DNA of 49,671 nt, taken from assembly GCA_046331705.1 (NCBI GenBank), contig JAXLQJ010000052.1, positions 1-49,671 on the forward strand, given 5' to 3'. Numbering within the stretch: the stretch's first letter is position 1; the number at the start of each line of letters is the position of its first letter. Both the position numbers and the translations under genes were made by a program. Below are positions 28,784 through 37,052 of this stretch, one piece after another. Source of the DNA: JADJOY01 sp046331705 [NCBI: bacterium]. GTDB lineage: Bacteria > JADJOY01. The notes under the pieces were generated by a model, which was given only the letters and a program-made list of their open reading frames with translations, was not told where the DNA came from and did no database searches.

Positions 28784-29365
28784 TCAGCGGACGTCGGGTT
28801 GCGCTTCGATGTACGCGAGGTGCTCGGTGTAGCCGGGGATGCACGCCTCGTAGTCGCCGGGCTGGCAGGAGGTCTCGTTGGTGCGCTCGAGCGCCCAGGT
28901 GCGCTCGATGGGAATGCCCACGGCGTTGTAGGCGGTGAAATCCGTCGACGAGTCGCCGTACCCGTAGACGAAGACGCGATCCTCGTCGCGCTCGAGACCG
29001 CCCAAGAGCGCGGTCTTGTAGCCCGCCGCGTCGCCGCTCTGCGAGAGCGTCGCCATGTAGAGCGGCAGGTCGGGGAAGCCGTTGGTGGCGAGCCAGTTGC
29101 GCGTGAAGTCCTCGAAGAAGGCCGGCCGCGCGGTCGCGTAGACCACGGCGTAGCCCTTGTCGACGTAGGCGCGCACCGCGCGTGCCGCATCCGGGCGCGC
29201 GTCGAAGATGTCGATGGTGGTGGGCGTGAGCGTGCCGTCGATGTCGAAGACGACGCTGGGGATGCCTGGCGGAAAGGCTGCGCCATGATCCTCGTTGCCG
29301 CACGCCGAGAGCGTGGCGGCGAGCGCGCACCCGGCGAGGCAGGTGAGTCGGTGCGGGAACCGCAT
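28784..29365 (-). CDS. Secreted HAD-family (LNS2-like) phosphatase lipoprotein
   Basis: A 193-residue lipoprotein (LSAC, anchor C22) with a HAD phosphatase core. Motif I is VVFDIDGTLTPT (D41, D43), then the DARPDAARAVRAYVDKGY helix, motif II YATARP, a lysine in GYKTALLGGL, and the motif IV-like YGYGDSSTDFTAY. The layout is close to bacterial LNS2/lipin-like phosphatases. The ATG at 29365 has GGAGGAG at ideal distance. It converges on the glycosidase-like gene with 19 bases between stops. The substrate is unknown. Confidence 0.85.
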   Translation of the reverse strand: MRFPHRLTCLAGCALAATLSACGNEDHGAAFPPGIPSVVFDIDGTLTPTTIDIFDARPDAARAVRAYVDKGYAVVYATARPAFFEDFTRNWLATNGFPDLPLYMATLSQSGDAAGYKTALLGGLERDEDRVFVYGYGDSSTDFTAYNAVGIPIERTWALERTNETSCQPGDYEACIPGYTEHLAYIEAQPDVR

Positions 29366-29543
29366 GCGTGATCTCCTCCGCGTCGCGCCGGGCGCACCGG
29401 CGCGAACGCGTCACAAGGATGTCACGCAATCGACATTCGAGGCTCGTCGCCGACCGTCGGCACGCCCGTGCTGGCGACACGCGCGCCGGGTCGGCGCGGT
29501 GCGCGGTGTACGATCCCGGGGTGCGAAGTCGGAGGATCGGCGC

Positions 29544-30185
29544 GTGAAGCTCTACGGTTATTGGCGATCGTCGGCGACGTATCGCGTGCGCATCGCCCTG
29601 CACCTCAAGCAGGTCCCGTTCGAGATCGTGCCGGTGAATCTGCTCGCGTCCGAGCAGCTCGGCGCCGGCTATCGCCACGTGAATCCGCAGGGACTGGTGC
29701 CGACACTGGTGGACGGCGCGCACACGATCCACCAATCGCTGGCGATCCTCGAATACCTGGACGAGTGTTACCCGGCGCCGCCGTTGCTACCCGAGACGCC
29801 GGCGGAGCGCGCGCGCGTTCGAGCGCTCGCCGCGCTCGTCGCGTGCGACGTGCACCCGCTGCAGAACACGCGGGTCGGCGCGTATCTCGTCGACGTGCTG
29901 GGCGTGTCCGAGGAGCAGCGGGCGACCTGGATGCGCCACTGGATGGCCGAGGGGCTCGCCGCATTCGAGCGGCTGATCGCGCATCATCCGGCGACCGGCC
30001 GGTTCTGCCACGGCGAACAGGTCACCCTGGCCGACGCGTTGCTCGTGCCGCAGATGCTGAACGCGCGGCGCGTGGGCGTCGCGCTCGACGGGTTTCCGAC
30101 CTTGCTGCGGGTCGAGTCGGAGTGCATGGCGCTCGACGCGTTCCAGCACGGTCATCCAACCCGGCAACCCGACGCGGTCCTCTGA
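29544..30185 (+). CDS. maiA: Maleylacetoacetate isomerase (zeta-class glutathione S-transferase)
   Basis: A 213-residue GST-fold enzyme that isomerises maleylacetoacetate to fumarylacetoacetate in tyrosine and phenylalanine breakdown. The zeta signature YWRSSATYRVRIAL with the catalytic Ser pair, VNPQGLVPTLVDG, HQSLAILEYLDE and the C-terminal GEQVTLADALLVPQM are all present. The GTG at 29544 follows GGAGG, which decides the start; the frame is open 83 codons further upstream but lacks homology. No homogentisate dioxygenase or fumarylacetoacetase lies next to it, so it is monocistronic here. The 178 bases upstream (29366-29543) include a possible -10 TACGAT at 29509-29514. Confidence 0.92.
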   Translation: MKLYGYWRSSATYRVRIALHLKQVPFEIVPVNLLASEQLGAGYRHVNPQGLVPTLVDGAHTIHQSLAILEYLDECYPAPPLLPETPAERARVRALAALVACDVHPLQNTRVGAYLVDVLGVSEEQRATWMRHWMAEGLAAFERLIAHHPATGRFCHGEQVTLADALLVPQMLNARRVGVALDGFPTLLRVESECMALDAFQHGHPTRQPDAVL

Positions 30186-30221
30186 GCGGGCGCTCGCGCG
30201 ACCCCGCGCGCGTGCCAGCGC

Positions 30222-31094
30222 TCAGCCGGCGACGTGCCGGAGCGTGGTCGAGGTCGCCGCCGCGGCAGCAGTCGCCGGCTTCCAGCCCGGGTGGCCGAAG
30301 AGATGGTGAAGCCGATCCGACCAGCTGGCGGCGCGGGCGAGGTCGCGGAACATCGCCGCCCATTCGTGGAAGGCCACCACCACCGGATTGAAGCTCTCGA
30401 TGTTCTTGGTGAGGCCGTAGATCGGGCGCTCGACCTCGGGCTCGAAGGTCCCGAAGAGCTTGTCCCAGACGATCAAGATGCCGGCGTAGTTCTTGTCGAG
30501 GTAGCGCGGATTGGAGCCGTGGTGCACGCGGTGATGGGACGGCGTGTTGAAGACCGCCTCGAACCAGGGCGGCATGCGATCGATGAGCTCGGTGTGGATC
30601 CAGTACTGATAGAGCAGGTTCCAGGCGCCCGCGATGAAGATCATCTCGGGCCGGAACCCGATCAGCGCGAGCGGAACGTAGAACAGGAATCCCAGGAACG
30701 GCGTCCAGGTCTGCCGGAGCGCCGTCGAGAGGTTGTAGCGCTGGCTCGAATGGTGGTTCACGTGGGTGGCCCAGAAGAGCCGCACCACGTGCCCCGCTCG
30801 GTGGTAGCCGTAGTAGCAGAGATCCCAGGCCACCATGACGCCCGCCCAGGCCCAGAAGCTCGTGCCGATGTCGAAGAGTCGAATCCGGTGGAGCCCCGAG
30901 AAGATCGCGAGCTCGATGGACTTCCAGTACACGCCCACCGCCAGGTAGCCGAGTCCCATGGAGAGGCTGGCGCCGGTGTCGCGCGCCTCGTAGGGGCGTC
31001 CGCGGGTGCGGGGTCCGCGGCGCAGCCACAGCGCTTCGCCGATCAGCGTGATCAGGAAGAACGGGATGGCGTAGAGGATGGGATTGTTCTGCAT
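30222..31094 (-). CDS. Sterol desaturase / fatty-acid hydroxylase family membrane protein
   Basis: A 290-residue di-iron membrane oxygenase with four to five helices and the histidine boxes of the family: HRAGH (HxxxH), HVNHH (HxxHH) and HRVHH (HxxHH), plus NYAGILIVWDKLFGTFEPE, which is typical of the C-terminal part. It probably hydroxylates or desaturates a lipid or sterol side chain. The ATG at 31094 starts the first helix; upstream codons are antisense-like. It follows the TetR gene by 38 bases, so both should be read from the promoter that contains the 36-bp palindrome. Its end converges on maiA with 36 bases between stops. Confidence 0.92.
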   Translation of the reverse strand: MQNNPILYAIPFFLITLIGEALWLRRGPRTRGRPYEARDTGASLSMGLGYLAVGVYWKSIELAIFSGLHRIRLFDIGTSFWAWAGVMVAWDLCYYGYHRAGHVVRLFWATHVNHHSSQRYNLSTALRQTWTPFLGFLFYVPLALIGFRPEMIFIAGAWNLLYQYWIHTELIDRMPPWFEAVFNTPSHHRVHHGSNPRYLDKNYAGILIVWDKLFGTFEPEVERPIYGLTKNIESFNPVVVAFHEWAAMFRDLARAASWSDRLHHLFGHPGWKPATAAAAATSTTLRHVAG

Positions 31095-31132
31095 GTCCGT
31101 GTCCGATCCGAGCTCGCGGCGCGCGCCGCTCC

Positions 31133-31822
31133 TCAGCGCCGCGGCCGCCCAGGCGTGGCGAGCAGCAGGTGGTAGGCCTCTCGCAGGAAGGGAATCGCCG
31201 GACGCGCGCCGCTCGGGGAAGACTCGACCAGCGAGCTGAGCGCGTAACCCTGCATCGCCATCAGCACCAGCGACACGCATTTCTCGAAGCGCAGTGGATC
31301 GGCGGCGGCTTCCGGGAAGAGCGCGCTGGCCACCGCGCGGAGGTTCTCGGCGTGGCGGTCGAGCACGGGGGCCAGGTTGGTGCGTAGCTCCTCGTCGGTG
31401 CGCGCGGCGGTGTAGAGCTCGTACGCGGCGAGCAGGCGTGGATCGCGAAACACGTCCCACAGCAGCTCGAGCGCCGACGTGAGACGATCGCGTGCGCCGT
31501 CGAGTCGGGCGAAGCGGGTCTGATACGACGTGACCAGGTCCGCGAACAGGTACTCGATGGTGGCGGCGAGGAGCGCCGACTTGGTGGGGAAGTGCAGGAA
31601 GAGCGCGCCCTGGCTCAGGTCGCCGCGCTTGCACACGGAAGTGGTGGTGAATCCGGCGTAGCCGTGCTCGACGAGCGTCGCGAGGGCGCTCTCGAGGAGC
31701 CGCGCGCGGGTGCTGGCGCGCCGCTCCGCTTGGGTGCGCCGGCGCGGCGGGCGGCCCAGGGCGGCGGCGCGCTGCGCGACGGACGAAAGACGCGGAGCGA
31801 TCGCTGCGGCACTCTTCTTCAT
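31133..31822 (-). CDS. TetR-family transcriptional regulator
   Basis: A 229-residue repressor-type protein. After an unusually long basic N-terminus (about 30 residues) comes the TetR DNA-binding domain (about 35-85) with the helix-turn-helix FTTTSVCKRGDLSQGALFLHFPTKSAL, then an all-alpha ligand domain. The ATG at 31822 is preferred over the TTG at 31861, because the longer version would run through the palindromic promoter. The desaturase gene follows by 38 bases. Control of its own operon through the adjacent palindrome is likely. The ligand, perhaps a fatty acid or sterol, is unknown. Confidence 0.92.
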   Translation of the reverse strand: MKKSAAAIAPRLSSVAQRAAALGRPPRRRTQAERRASTRARLLESALATLVEHGYAGFTTTSVCKRGDLSQGALFLHFPTKSALLAATIEYLFADLVTSYQTRFARLDGARDRLTSALELLWDVFRDPRLLAAYELYTAARTDEELRTNLAPVLDRHAENLRAVASALFPEAAADPLRFEKCVSLVLMAMQGYALSSLVESSPSGARPAIPFLREAYHLLLATPGRPRR

Positions 31823-31842
31823 GGTGGCGGCGATCCTACTCG

Positions 31843-31878
31843 TCAACTTAAAAAGTGACAAGTCGCTTTTTAAGTTGA
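31843..31878. promoter_or_regulatory. 36-bp palindromic operator and promoter of the tetR-desaturase operon
   Basis: TCAACTTAAAAAGTGAC and GTCGCTTTTTAAGTTGA are inverted copies, 17 bases per arm with one mismatch, around an AA centre between 31860 and 31861. The element is strikingly AT-rich for this genome. Read on the minus strand, TTGTCA within it and TAGGAT just beyond it are 17 bases apart, a sigma-70-type promoter that would fire toward the TetR ATG at 31822. Binding of the TetR dimer would block it. Confidence 0.75.
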
Positions 31879-31921
31879 GTCGGCGAGCGCTCGAGGCGCG
31901 CGGCGGCGCGCGCCGAGGGCG

Positions 31922-32536
31922 TCAGCGCGCGCCGTGCGTCGACGCGACGGCGGAGCGGGCGAGCATCGCCTCGAGCCGCTGCTTCACGTCGGGCCAGTCG
32001 GTGTCGATGACGCTGTAGTAGACGCTGTGGCGAATCCGCGGTCCCGGGCAGACCATGTGGTTGCGGAACGTGCCCTCTTCCATCGCGCCGATTCGCAGCA
32101 AGGCCGCGCGCGAGCGCTCGTTCAGCGAATCGGTCTTGAACTCGACGCGGATGCAGCCCAGGTCCTCGAACGCGTGACGAAGCTGGAGGTACTTCGCCTC
32201 GGTGTTGCAGGCGGTGCGCTGCCAGGCCGGCGCGAGCCACGTCGACCCGATCTCGAGCCGGCGATGGTGCCTGTCGATGGCGAGAAACGAGGTCGAGCCG
32301 ACGGGACGCCCCGACTCGCGCTCGAGCGTGACGAAGGGAAGCCACGAGCCCTCGTCGCGCCAGCGCAGGCAACGCGCGAAGAACTCGCGCAGCTCCGCTT
32401 CGCTCTCGAGCGGCCACGGATACCAGCGGAAGAGCCCCTGGCCGAGGGCGAGCCCGACCAGCGCGTCGAAGTGCTCGTGCCGCATCGGCACCAGCGTGAC
32501 GGCGCGGCCCTCGAGCGTGACTGGGCGAACGTTCAT
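31922..32536 (-). CDS. GNAT-family N-acetyltransferase (RimJ/RimL type)
   Basis: A 204-residue acetyltransferase of the RimJ/RimL-like group. MNVRPVTLEGRAVTLVPM gives the usual first strand, GSTSFLAIDRHHRRLEIGSTWL the central sheet, and the acetyl-CoA site lies around WQRTACNTEAKYLQLRHAFEDLG, with FKTDSLNERSRAALLRIGA following. The ATG at 32536 has GAGGA upstream; 20 further codons toward 32596 are not supported. It is divergent from a second GNAT gene with a 50-base gap. The target is unknown. Confidence 0.92.
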   Translation of the reverse strand: MNVRPVTLEGRAVTLVPMRHEHFDALVGLALGQGLFRWYPWPLESEAELREFFARCLRWRDEGSWLPFVTLERESGRPVGSTSFLAIDRHHRRLEIGSTWLAPAWQRTACNTEAKYLQLRHAFEDLGCIRVEFKTDSLNERSRAALLRIGAMEEGTFRNHMVCPGPRIRHSVYYSVIDTDWPDVKQRLEAMLARSAVASTHGAR

Positions 32537-32586
32537 GGCGGTCCTCGCGTCTCGGTACGTCGGGCGCCGCAGGGTAATCTCGATCC

Positions 32587-33582
32587 ATGTGTCCAACGTG
32601 GGCGGTGAGCGAATCGTTGGTGACGAGCTGTGTGGAGCGCCAGCTCGGCTTCGCGCCGGCGTGGCTTCGCCGTCAGGTCGACGGCGAGCGGCTGCGGCGC
32701 TCCGCGGAGCGCCAGGTGCGGGCGGATCTGGCGCGCGTCGCGAGTCTCGAGTTCGCGCGGGGCTTCCAGCAGGCGTGCCCGCACCCCCGCGCCGAGCTCG
32801 AGGACTACGCGTTCAAGCTCTTGCCGATCGGGGTCCGGCAATGGCTCGTCACGTCGTTGCGCTTTCGCGGCGGAGATCTCGCCTGGCCGTTCGTGCAGGT
32901 GGACCATTCGACCATCGCGATCGTCGATCGCAACGGCTGGACGATCGTGGAGCGCGCGCTCGGCGACGCGTACGGTCACATCGCGCCGAAGGCCATTCGT
33001 ATCTTCGACGCGAGCGACGTCTTGCTGCGCGAGCTGAGCGGCCGGCCGGTGACGTGCGACGTACGGTTCTACGCGGCGACGCTCGGCGAGCTGCGATCGA
33101 TCGAGCTGCCGCCGCTCGACGTCGCCCTCGAGGTGCGCCCCGTGGCGCGCGTTTCGGACGACGGCTTTCGCCGCTACTGCGCGATCTACGAAGGGTTGCG
33201 CGGGGTGTCGGCGATCCACCGGCCGACCTCGGTCTGGCACGAGAAGCTCGAGGATCTGGCCGACGCGGCACGCGACGGGGTGGTGGCGGAGGTGTTCGTC
33301 GAGGGCGAGTGGGCCGGCCTCTTCGCTTACCTGCCGCTGAGCGAGCTCTTCTTCGACGGCCTCTGTGTGCTCGAGGCCGCGCTCGCACCAGCCGCCCGCG
33401 GCCGCGGAATCGCGGCGCACGTGCACCGTCGGCTGGTCGACGTGGTCGCGGCGCCGGACGAGGCCGTGCTCTTCGGGCACATCGCCGAGGGCAACGAGCC
33501 CTCGGCCCGCGCCGCGTTGCGCGCCGGCCGCCGCGCCGCCGGCGCCTATTGGTGGATCGACCTCACCGCAGCGGCGGCGTGA
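32587..33582 (+). CDS. Two-part protein with C-terminal GNAT acetyltransferase domain
   Basis: A 331-residue protein. The N-terminal half (about 1-180) is not a family I recognise. The C-terminal half is GNAT-like, with the acetyl-CoA loop AALAPAARGRGIAAHVHRRL and the final strand after GNEPSARAALRAGRR. This final NxxSxxxxxxxGR segment is typical of the acceptor-side helix. The ATG at 32587 lacks a ribosome site; TAATCT ends six bases before it, as expected for a leaderless transcript. Its last 20 bases overlap the end of the convergent SDR gene. Confidence 0.8.
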   Translation: MCPTWAVSESLVTSCVERQLGFAPAWLRRQVDGERLRRSAERQVRADLARVASLEFARGFQQACPHPRAELEDYAFKLLPIGVRQWLVTSLRFRGGDLAWPFVQVDHSTIAIVDRNGWTIVERALGDAYGHIAPKAIRIFDASDVLLRELSGRPVTCDVRFYAATLGELRSIELPPLDVALEVRPVARVSDDGFRRYCAIYEGLRGVSAIHRPTSVWHEKLEDLADAARDGVVAEVFVEGEWAGLFAYLPLSELFFDGLCVLEAALAPAARGRGIAAHVHRRLVDVVAAPDEAVLFGHIAEGNEPSARAALRAGRRAAGAYWWIDLTAAAA

Positions 33583-34333
33583 AACGGTCCACCATCCAAC
33601 GCGTGAGCGGCGGCATCCAGCGCGCCAGCGCGTTGAAGCCGCCGGGATAGATCACGCGCCCGTCGTTCCGCTCCACCGCCCGATACACGAGGCGCGCCAG
33701 CTCGTCCACGTTGCCCTGCGGCTGGAAACGCAGCATCCACGTGGGCTCGTAGGCCGCGAGGCCCTTGTTGCCCATGTCGGTGGGGATGATCCCCGGGTAC
33801 ACCGTGACGACGTTGACGCCCGTGTCGCGTAGCTCGCCGCGCAGCGCCTCGGAAGCCGCGGCGATCCCGCCTTTCGCCGCGTTGTAGTACGTCATGCCGA
33901 GGGTGGGCGCGAGCGCCGCCATCGACGCGATGTTGACGATCGTGCCGCTGCGCCGCGCCAGCATCGCGGGCAGGACCGCGCGGATCAGCCGCAGCGGCGT
34001 CATGACGTTGAGCCTGAGGACGCGTTCGCCGTCGTTCACGTCCGCGATCGCCGTGGGACCGACCACCTGCGCGCCAGCGTTGTTCACCAGCACGTCCGGC
34101 TCGCCGAACGCCGCTCGAGCGTCGTCGAGCCATGCGGCCGCGCTCTCGGGATCGGCGAGGTCGGCCTCGACGACACGGCCGTGGGCACCGGTCTCGCGGA
34201 GCAGCGACTGCATCGGCGCACCGCGCCGCGCGACCAGCGTCAGGCGCGCGCCGCCGCGAGCGAAGGCACGCGCGATGCCGGCGCCGATTCCCGCCGATGC
34301 GCCGGTGACGATCACGTGGGGCGACGAGCTCAT
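33563..34333 (-). CDS. Short-chain dehydrogenase/reductase (SDR)
   Basis: A 256-residue SDR with VTGASAGIG at 9-17, NNAG, NIASMAALAPTLGMTYYNAAKGG containing catalytic Ser, Tyr and Lys, and a C-terminal segment (YPGGFNALARWMPPLTRWMVDRF) like that of membrane-linked SDRs. The ATG start overlaps the oxidase stop (ATGA, 34330-34333), so it is the last gene of the rsgA operon. The tail overlaps the convergent acetyltransferase gene by 20 bases. It may act on the product of the neighbouring amine oxidase, but no evidence in the sequence shows this. Confidence 0.92.
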   Translation of the reverse strand: MSSSPHVIVTGASAGIGAGIARAFARGGARLTLVARRGAPMQSLLRETGAHGRVVEADLADPESAAAWLDDARAAFGEPDVLVNNAGAQVVGPTAIADVNDGERVLRLNVMTPLRLIRAVLPAMLARRSGTIVNIASMAALAPTLGMTYYNAAKGGIAAASEALRGELRDTGVNVVTVYPGIIPTDMGNKGLAAYEPTWMLRFQPQGNVDELARLVYRAVERNDGRVIYPGGFNALARWMPPLTRWMVDRFTPPLR

Positions 34334-35517
34334 GACGATGCTCCTGTGGCTGGCGTGCGGGGAGCGATGGCGAAGCGGCGGTGCTCGGCCGCGAATTCGG
34401 GCACCGAGCTTTGCCCATCGAGCGCCAGCTCGGCGAGGATCCTGCCCACGAGCGGCGCGAACTTGAAGCCGTGTCCCGAGAAGCCCGCCCCCACGATCAC
34501 ACGCGGTTCGCCGGGCAGACGGTCGACGATGAAGTCCTCGTCGGAGGTGCAGGTGTAGAGACAGGTCTCGGCACGCGCCACGTCTCCGACGGCGATGGCG
34601 AGCTCGCGTGCGGCGCGGTCGCGGAGGCGCGCGACCTCTGCGCCGTCCGCGTCGCAGCCGGCGTCGGGATCGTCTGCCGCGCCATCGAGGCGGTGCCGCG
34701 CGATCTTGAGCAAGCCGGCGTCGAGATCGGGCAAGGCGTAGTGGAGGCCGCTCGTTTCGGATCCGATCTCCACCCAGAGCGGCACGCGTCCCAGCCGGAA
34801 GCCCTCGGCATCGCTCGCGGGCCGCAGATACGCCACGGTCTGTCGCAGCACCGTGAGCCGATCCGCGAGCCCGGGGACCAGCCTCGAGGTCCAGGCGCCC
34901 GCCGCCACGATCACGCGTTCGGCCACGAGCACGCCAGCGGCGGTCACGATGCGATAACCGCCGCCGCCGACCTCGAGGGCCAGCACCGCGGTGTGCGTGA
35001 AGATGCGGGCTCCGCGTGCTGCGGCGAGGCGAGCGAGCGCACGCACGGTCCGCTCGGCCGCGACCACGGCGCAGGTGCGATCGTCGAGGACGTAGGCGCA
35101 GCGCTCGAAGCGCAGCGCCGGATGGCGGCGCCGGGCCTCGGTGGGGCAGAGCTCCTCGACGAGGTCGTCGCCCAGGCCGGCGCTGCGGACCGCGTCACGA
35201 TAGGCGTCGATCGGCCCCGCGTCCGCGCCGAAGAACACGCCCGGACTTCGGTGCAACAGCCGCTCGTCCGCGTCGCGCTCGAGGCGCGCCCAGTCCTCGA
35301 GCTCGGCGCGTCGCATGAGCCGCGCGTAGAGAGGGTCGGCGTAGGTGCTGCGGGCGATGCGCGCCGCGCCGTGCGAGCTGCCGTGGGGGTGGCCGACGGC
35401 GAAGCGCTCCACGAGCGCGATCGGCTCGCGCGTGCGGCGGGACAGGGCCTCGAGCGCGGCGAGCCCCATCACGCCACCGCCGATCACCACCGCGGCGTAA
35501 TGCTCCGACACGTTCAC
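34330..35517 (-). CDS. FAD-dependent amine oxidase (monomeric sarcosine oxidase / N-methyltryptophan oxidase type)
   Basis: A 395-residue DAO-family flavoenzyme. The FAD-binding VIGGGVMGLAAL (11-22) is followed by the MSOX/SolA signature HPHGSSHGAARIARSTYADPLY. Cys319 in ETCLYTCTSDEDFIVD is at the position used for covalent FAD linkage in sarcosine oxidase, and GAGFSGHGFKFAP (343-355) closes the flavin site. It should oxidise a secondary N-methyl amine, releasing formaldehyde and hydrogen peroxide. The GTG start overlaps the upstream stop (GTGA), and its own stop overlaps the SDR start, so translation is coupled. Confidence 0.92.
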   Translation of the reverse strand: MNVSEHYAAVVIGGGVMGLAALEALSRRTREPIALVERFAVGHPHGSSHGAARIARSTYADPLYARLMRRAELEDWARLERDADERLLHRSPGVFFGADAGPIDAYRDAVRSAGLGDDLVEELCPTEARRRHPALRFERCAYVLDDRTCAVVAAERTVRALARLAAARGARIFTHTAVLALEVGGGGYRIVTAAGVLVAERVIVAAGAWTSRLVPGLADRLTVLRQTVAYLRPASDAEGFRLGRVPLWVEIGSETSGLHYALPDLDAGLLKIARHRLDGAADDPDAGCDADGAEVARLRDRAARELAIAVGDVARAETCLYTCTSDEDFIVDRLPGEPRVIVGAGFSGHGFKFAPLVGRILAELALDGQSSVPEFAAEHRRFAIAPRTPATGASS

Positions 35518-37052
35518 GTTCCTGGAGACTCACCGCCGCGGGCGAGGCCGTCGCGAATCGCGCGGAAACGCGGCTCGTCGCGGATGACGTCGAGGTCGTG
35601 GTCGGCTTCGAGGCCCGCGCGGTCGGCGAAGCCGAGGGCGGCGCTCCTCTCCAACGCGTCGAGCGCGGCGTCGGGCTCGTGGGCGCGGGCCCGCATGCAC
35701 GCGAGGTCGTACCAGAGCGCGGCGCGATCGCCGTGGATCTCGGTCGCGAGCTCGAGGGAGAGCGCGGCGCGCGTCAGCGCGTGGCGCTCGCCGAGCTCGC
35801 GCGGCGTGTAGAACGCGAGGAAGCTGTACAGGTGCTCGATCACGCGCTCGGCCGCCTCGACGCGTGTCGCATCGGCCGGCGCGCGCTTCGCCTCGCGCAG
35901 CTCGGCGAGCTCCGCGCGAATCGCGCGCGCGGCGTCGTCCGGGACGACGCCGGTCGGGCGCGCGAGCGCGGCGACGAGCCGCTCGACGACCTCGCGCCGC
36001 TTGCGCTCCCAGCGCAGCGCGCGCTCGCGGGTCTCGCGTTCTTCCGCCAGTGCGGGTGCGGCGCTCACGCGCGCGATCGCCTCCGCTACGGCCGCCGCGA
36101 ATTTCGGGTCGTCGGCGAAGCCGAGTGCGTCACGCTGGATCTCGCGGTAGCGCTGCAGCGCCGCGTCGAGCTGGCCGCCGTCCTCGAGCGCGCGCGCCTC
36201 GTCGAGCCACGACTGGCGAAGGGCGTTCGCGATCCCGCGATCCACCGGGCGCTTGGCGGTGCGCATCGCGGCGAGCTCGAACCAGCCGAGCGCATCGCTG
36301 GCGACCGCCGCGGGTGGCCACTCGTGCTCGCCCGCGAAGGTGGCGAAGCGATGCGGGAGCTCGAGCTCGTCGAGCGAGCGATCGAGCGTGCGCATCTCGA
36401 GGTAGTTGAAGTCACGGTTTCCAGCCGTGGCGAAGACGGCGAAGGGCAGCGAGCGGGTGGGCGGGCTTTCCACCGGGGCGCCGCCGCTCGCCGCGACGAC
36501 GCCAGCGACGTTGGGAGCGAGCCCCAGCCCCAACGCCCACGCGCCGCGGGCGGTGCCGGAGAGACCGGCGAGGTAGAGCCGTCGCGGATCGACGGCGAAG
36601 CGTGCGTCCGCGTCGGCGAGCATCGCCTTCATGGCGCGCACGTTCGGTTCCCAGGGCCCATCGCTCGACGTGTCGTCGGAGCTCAGCACCAGCCAGCCGT
36701 AGCGCTCCGCGCCCGCGCGGAAGAGCTCGGCGCCGAGGCGGCCACGGCCGCGCGGATCGAGCACGAAGAGCGTCGGCCAGCGGCGCGTCGCGGCGTACGT
36801 GGACGGTAGGTAGAGCGCGTAGCTCTGGGTCGGGTCCGAGCGGCTGACGACCGAATCGTGAATGCGCCCCGGCACCAACGATCGCGAGTCGGTGGGAGGG
36901 CGCGGTGCCTTCGCCGCCGGAGCGCTCCCGCTGGACGATCCCGCGAGGGGCGCGCAGCCCACGAGCCACGCAAGGACGCTCGCGACGAGCGCACCGGAGG
37001 CGCGAAGCGGGTGCGCGCGGACGAAAGCGGTGCTCGCAGCGGGTCGGCTCAC
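35514..37052 (-). CDS. Lipoprotein with alpha/beta-hydrolase domain and C-terminal TPR-like region
   Basis: A 512-residue protein. A GTG at 37052 overlaps the rsgA stop (GTGA); the frame itself is open much further. A signal with LVGC (C33) implies a lipoprotein. Residues about 70-270 form an esterase-like alpha/beta hydrolase: TLFVLDPRGRG, nucleophile elbow YLAGLSGTARGAW, and a probable His in AGEHEWPP. The C-terminal part is helical, Ala/Glu/Arg-rich and ends in a TPR-like unit LWYDLACMRARAHEPDAALDALERSAALGF followed by a DLDVIRDEPRFRAI segment often seen at the end of TPR proteins. The combination is unusual. The substrate is unknown. Confidence 0.82.
   Translation of the reverse strand: MSRPAASTAFVRAHPLRASGALVASVLAWLVGCAPLAGSSSGSAPAAKAPRPPTDSRSLVPGRIHDSVVSRSDPTQSYALYLPSTYAATRRWPTLFVLDPRGRGRLGAELFRAGAERYGWLVLSSDDTSSDGPWEPNVRAMKAMLADADARFAVDPRRLYLAGLSGTARGAWALGLGLAPNVAGVVAASGGAPVESPPTRSLPFAVFATAGNRDFNYLEMRTLDRSLDELELPHRFATFAGEHEWPPAAVASDALGWFELAAMRTAKRPVDRGIANALRQSWLDEARALEDGGQLDAALQRYREIQRDALGFADDPKFAAAVAEAIARVSAAPALAEERETRERALRWERKRREVVERLVAALARPTGVVPDDAARAIRAELAELREAKRAPADATRVEAAERVIEHLYSFLAFYTPRELGERHALTRAALSLELATEIHGDRAALWYDLACMRARAHEPDAALDALERSAALGFADRAGLEADHDLDVIRDEPRFRAIRDGLARGGESPGT

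Noticed and set aside
31823-31861. TTG start at 31861 for the TetR gene
   Set aside because: It would put the palindromic operator and the promoter inside the coding sequence. The ATG at 31822 gives a normal TetR protein.
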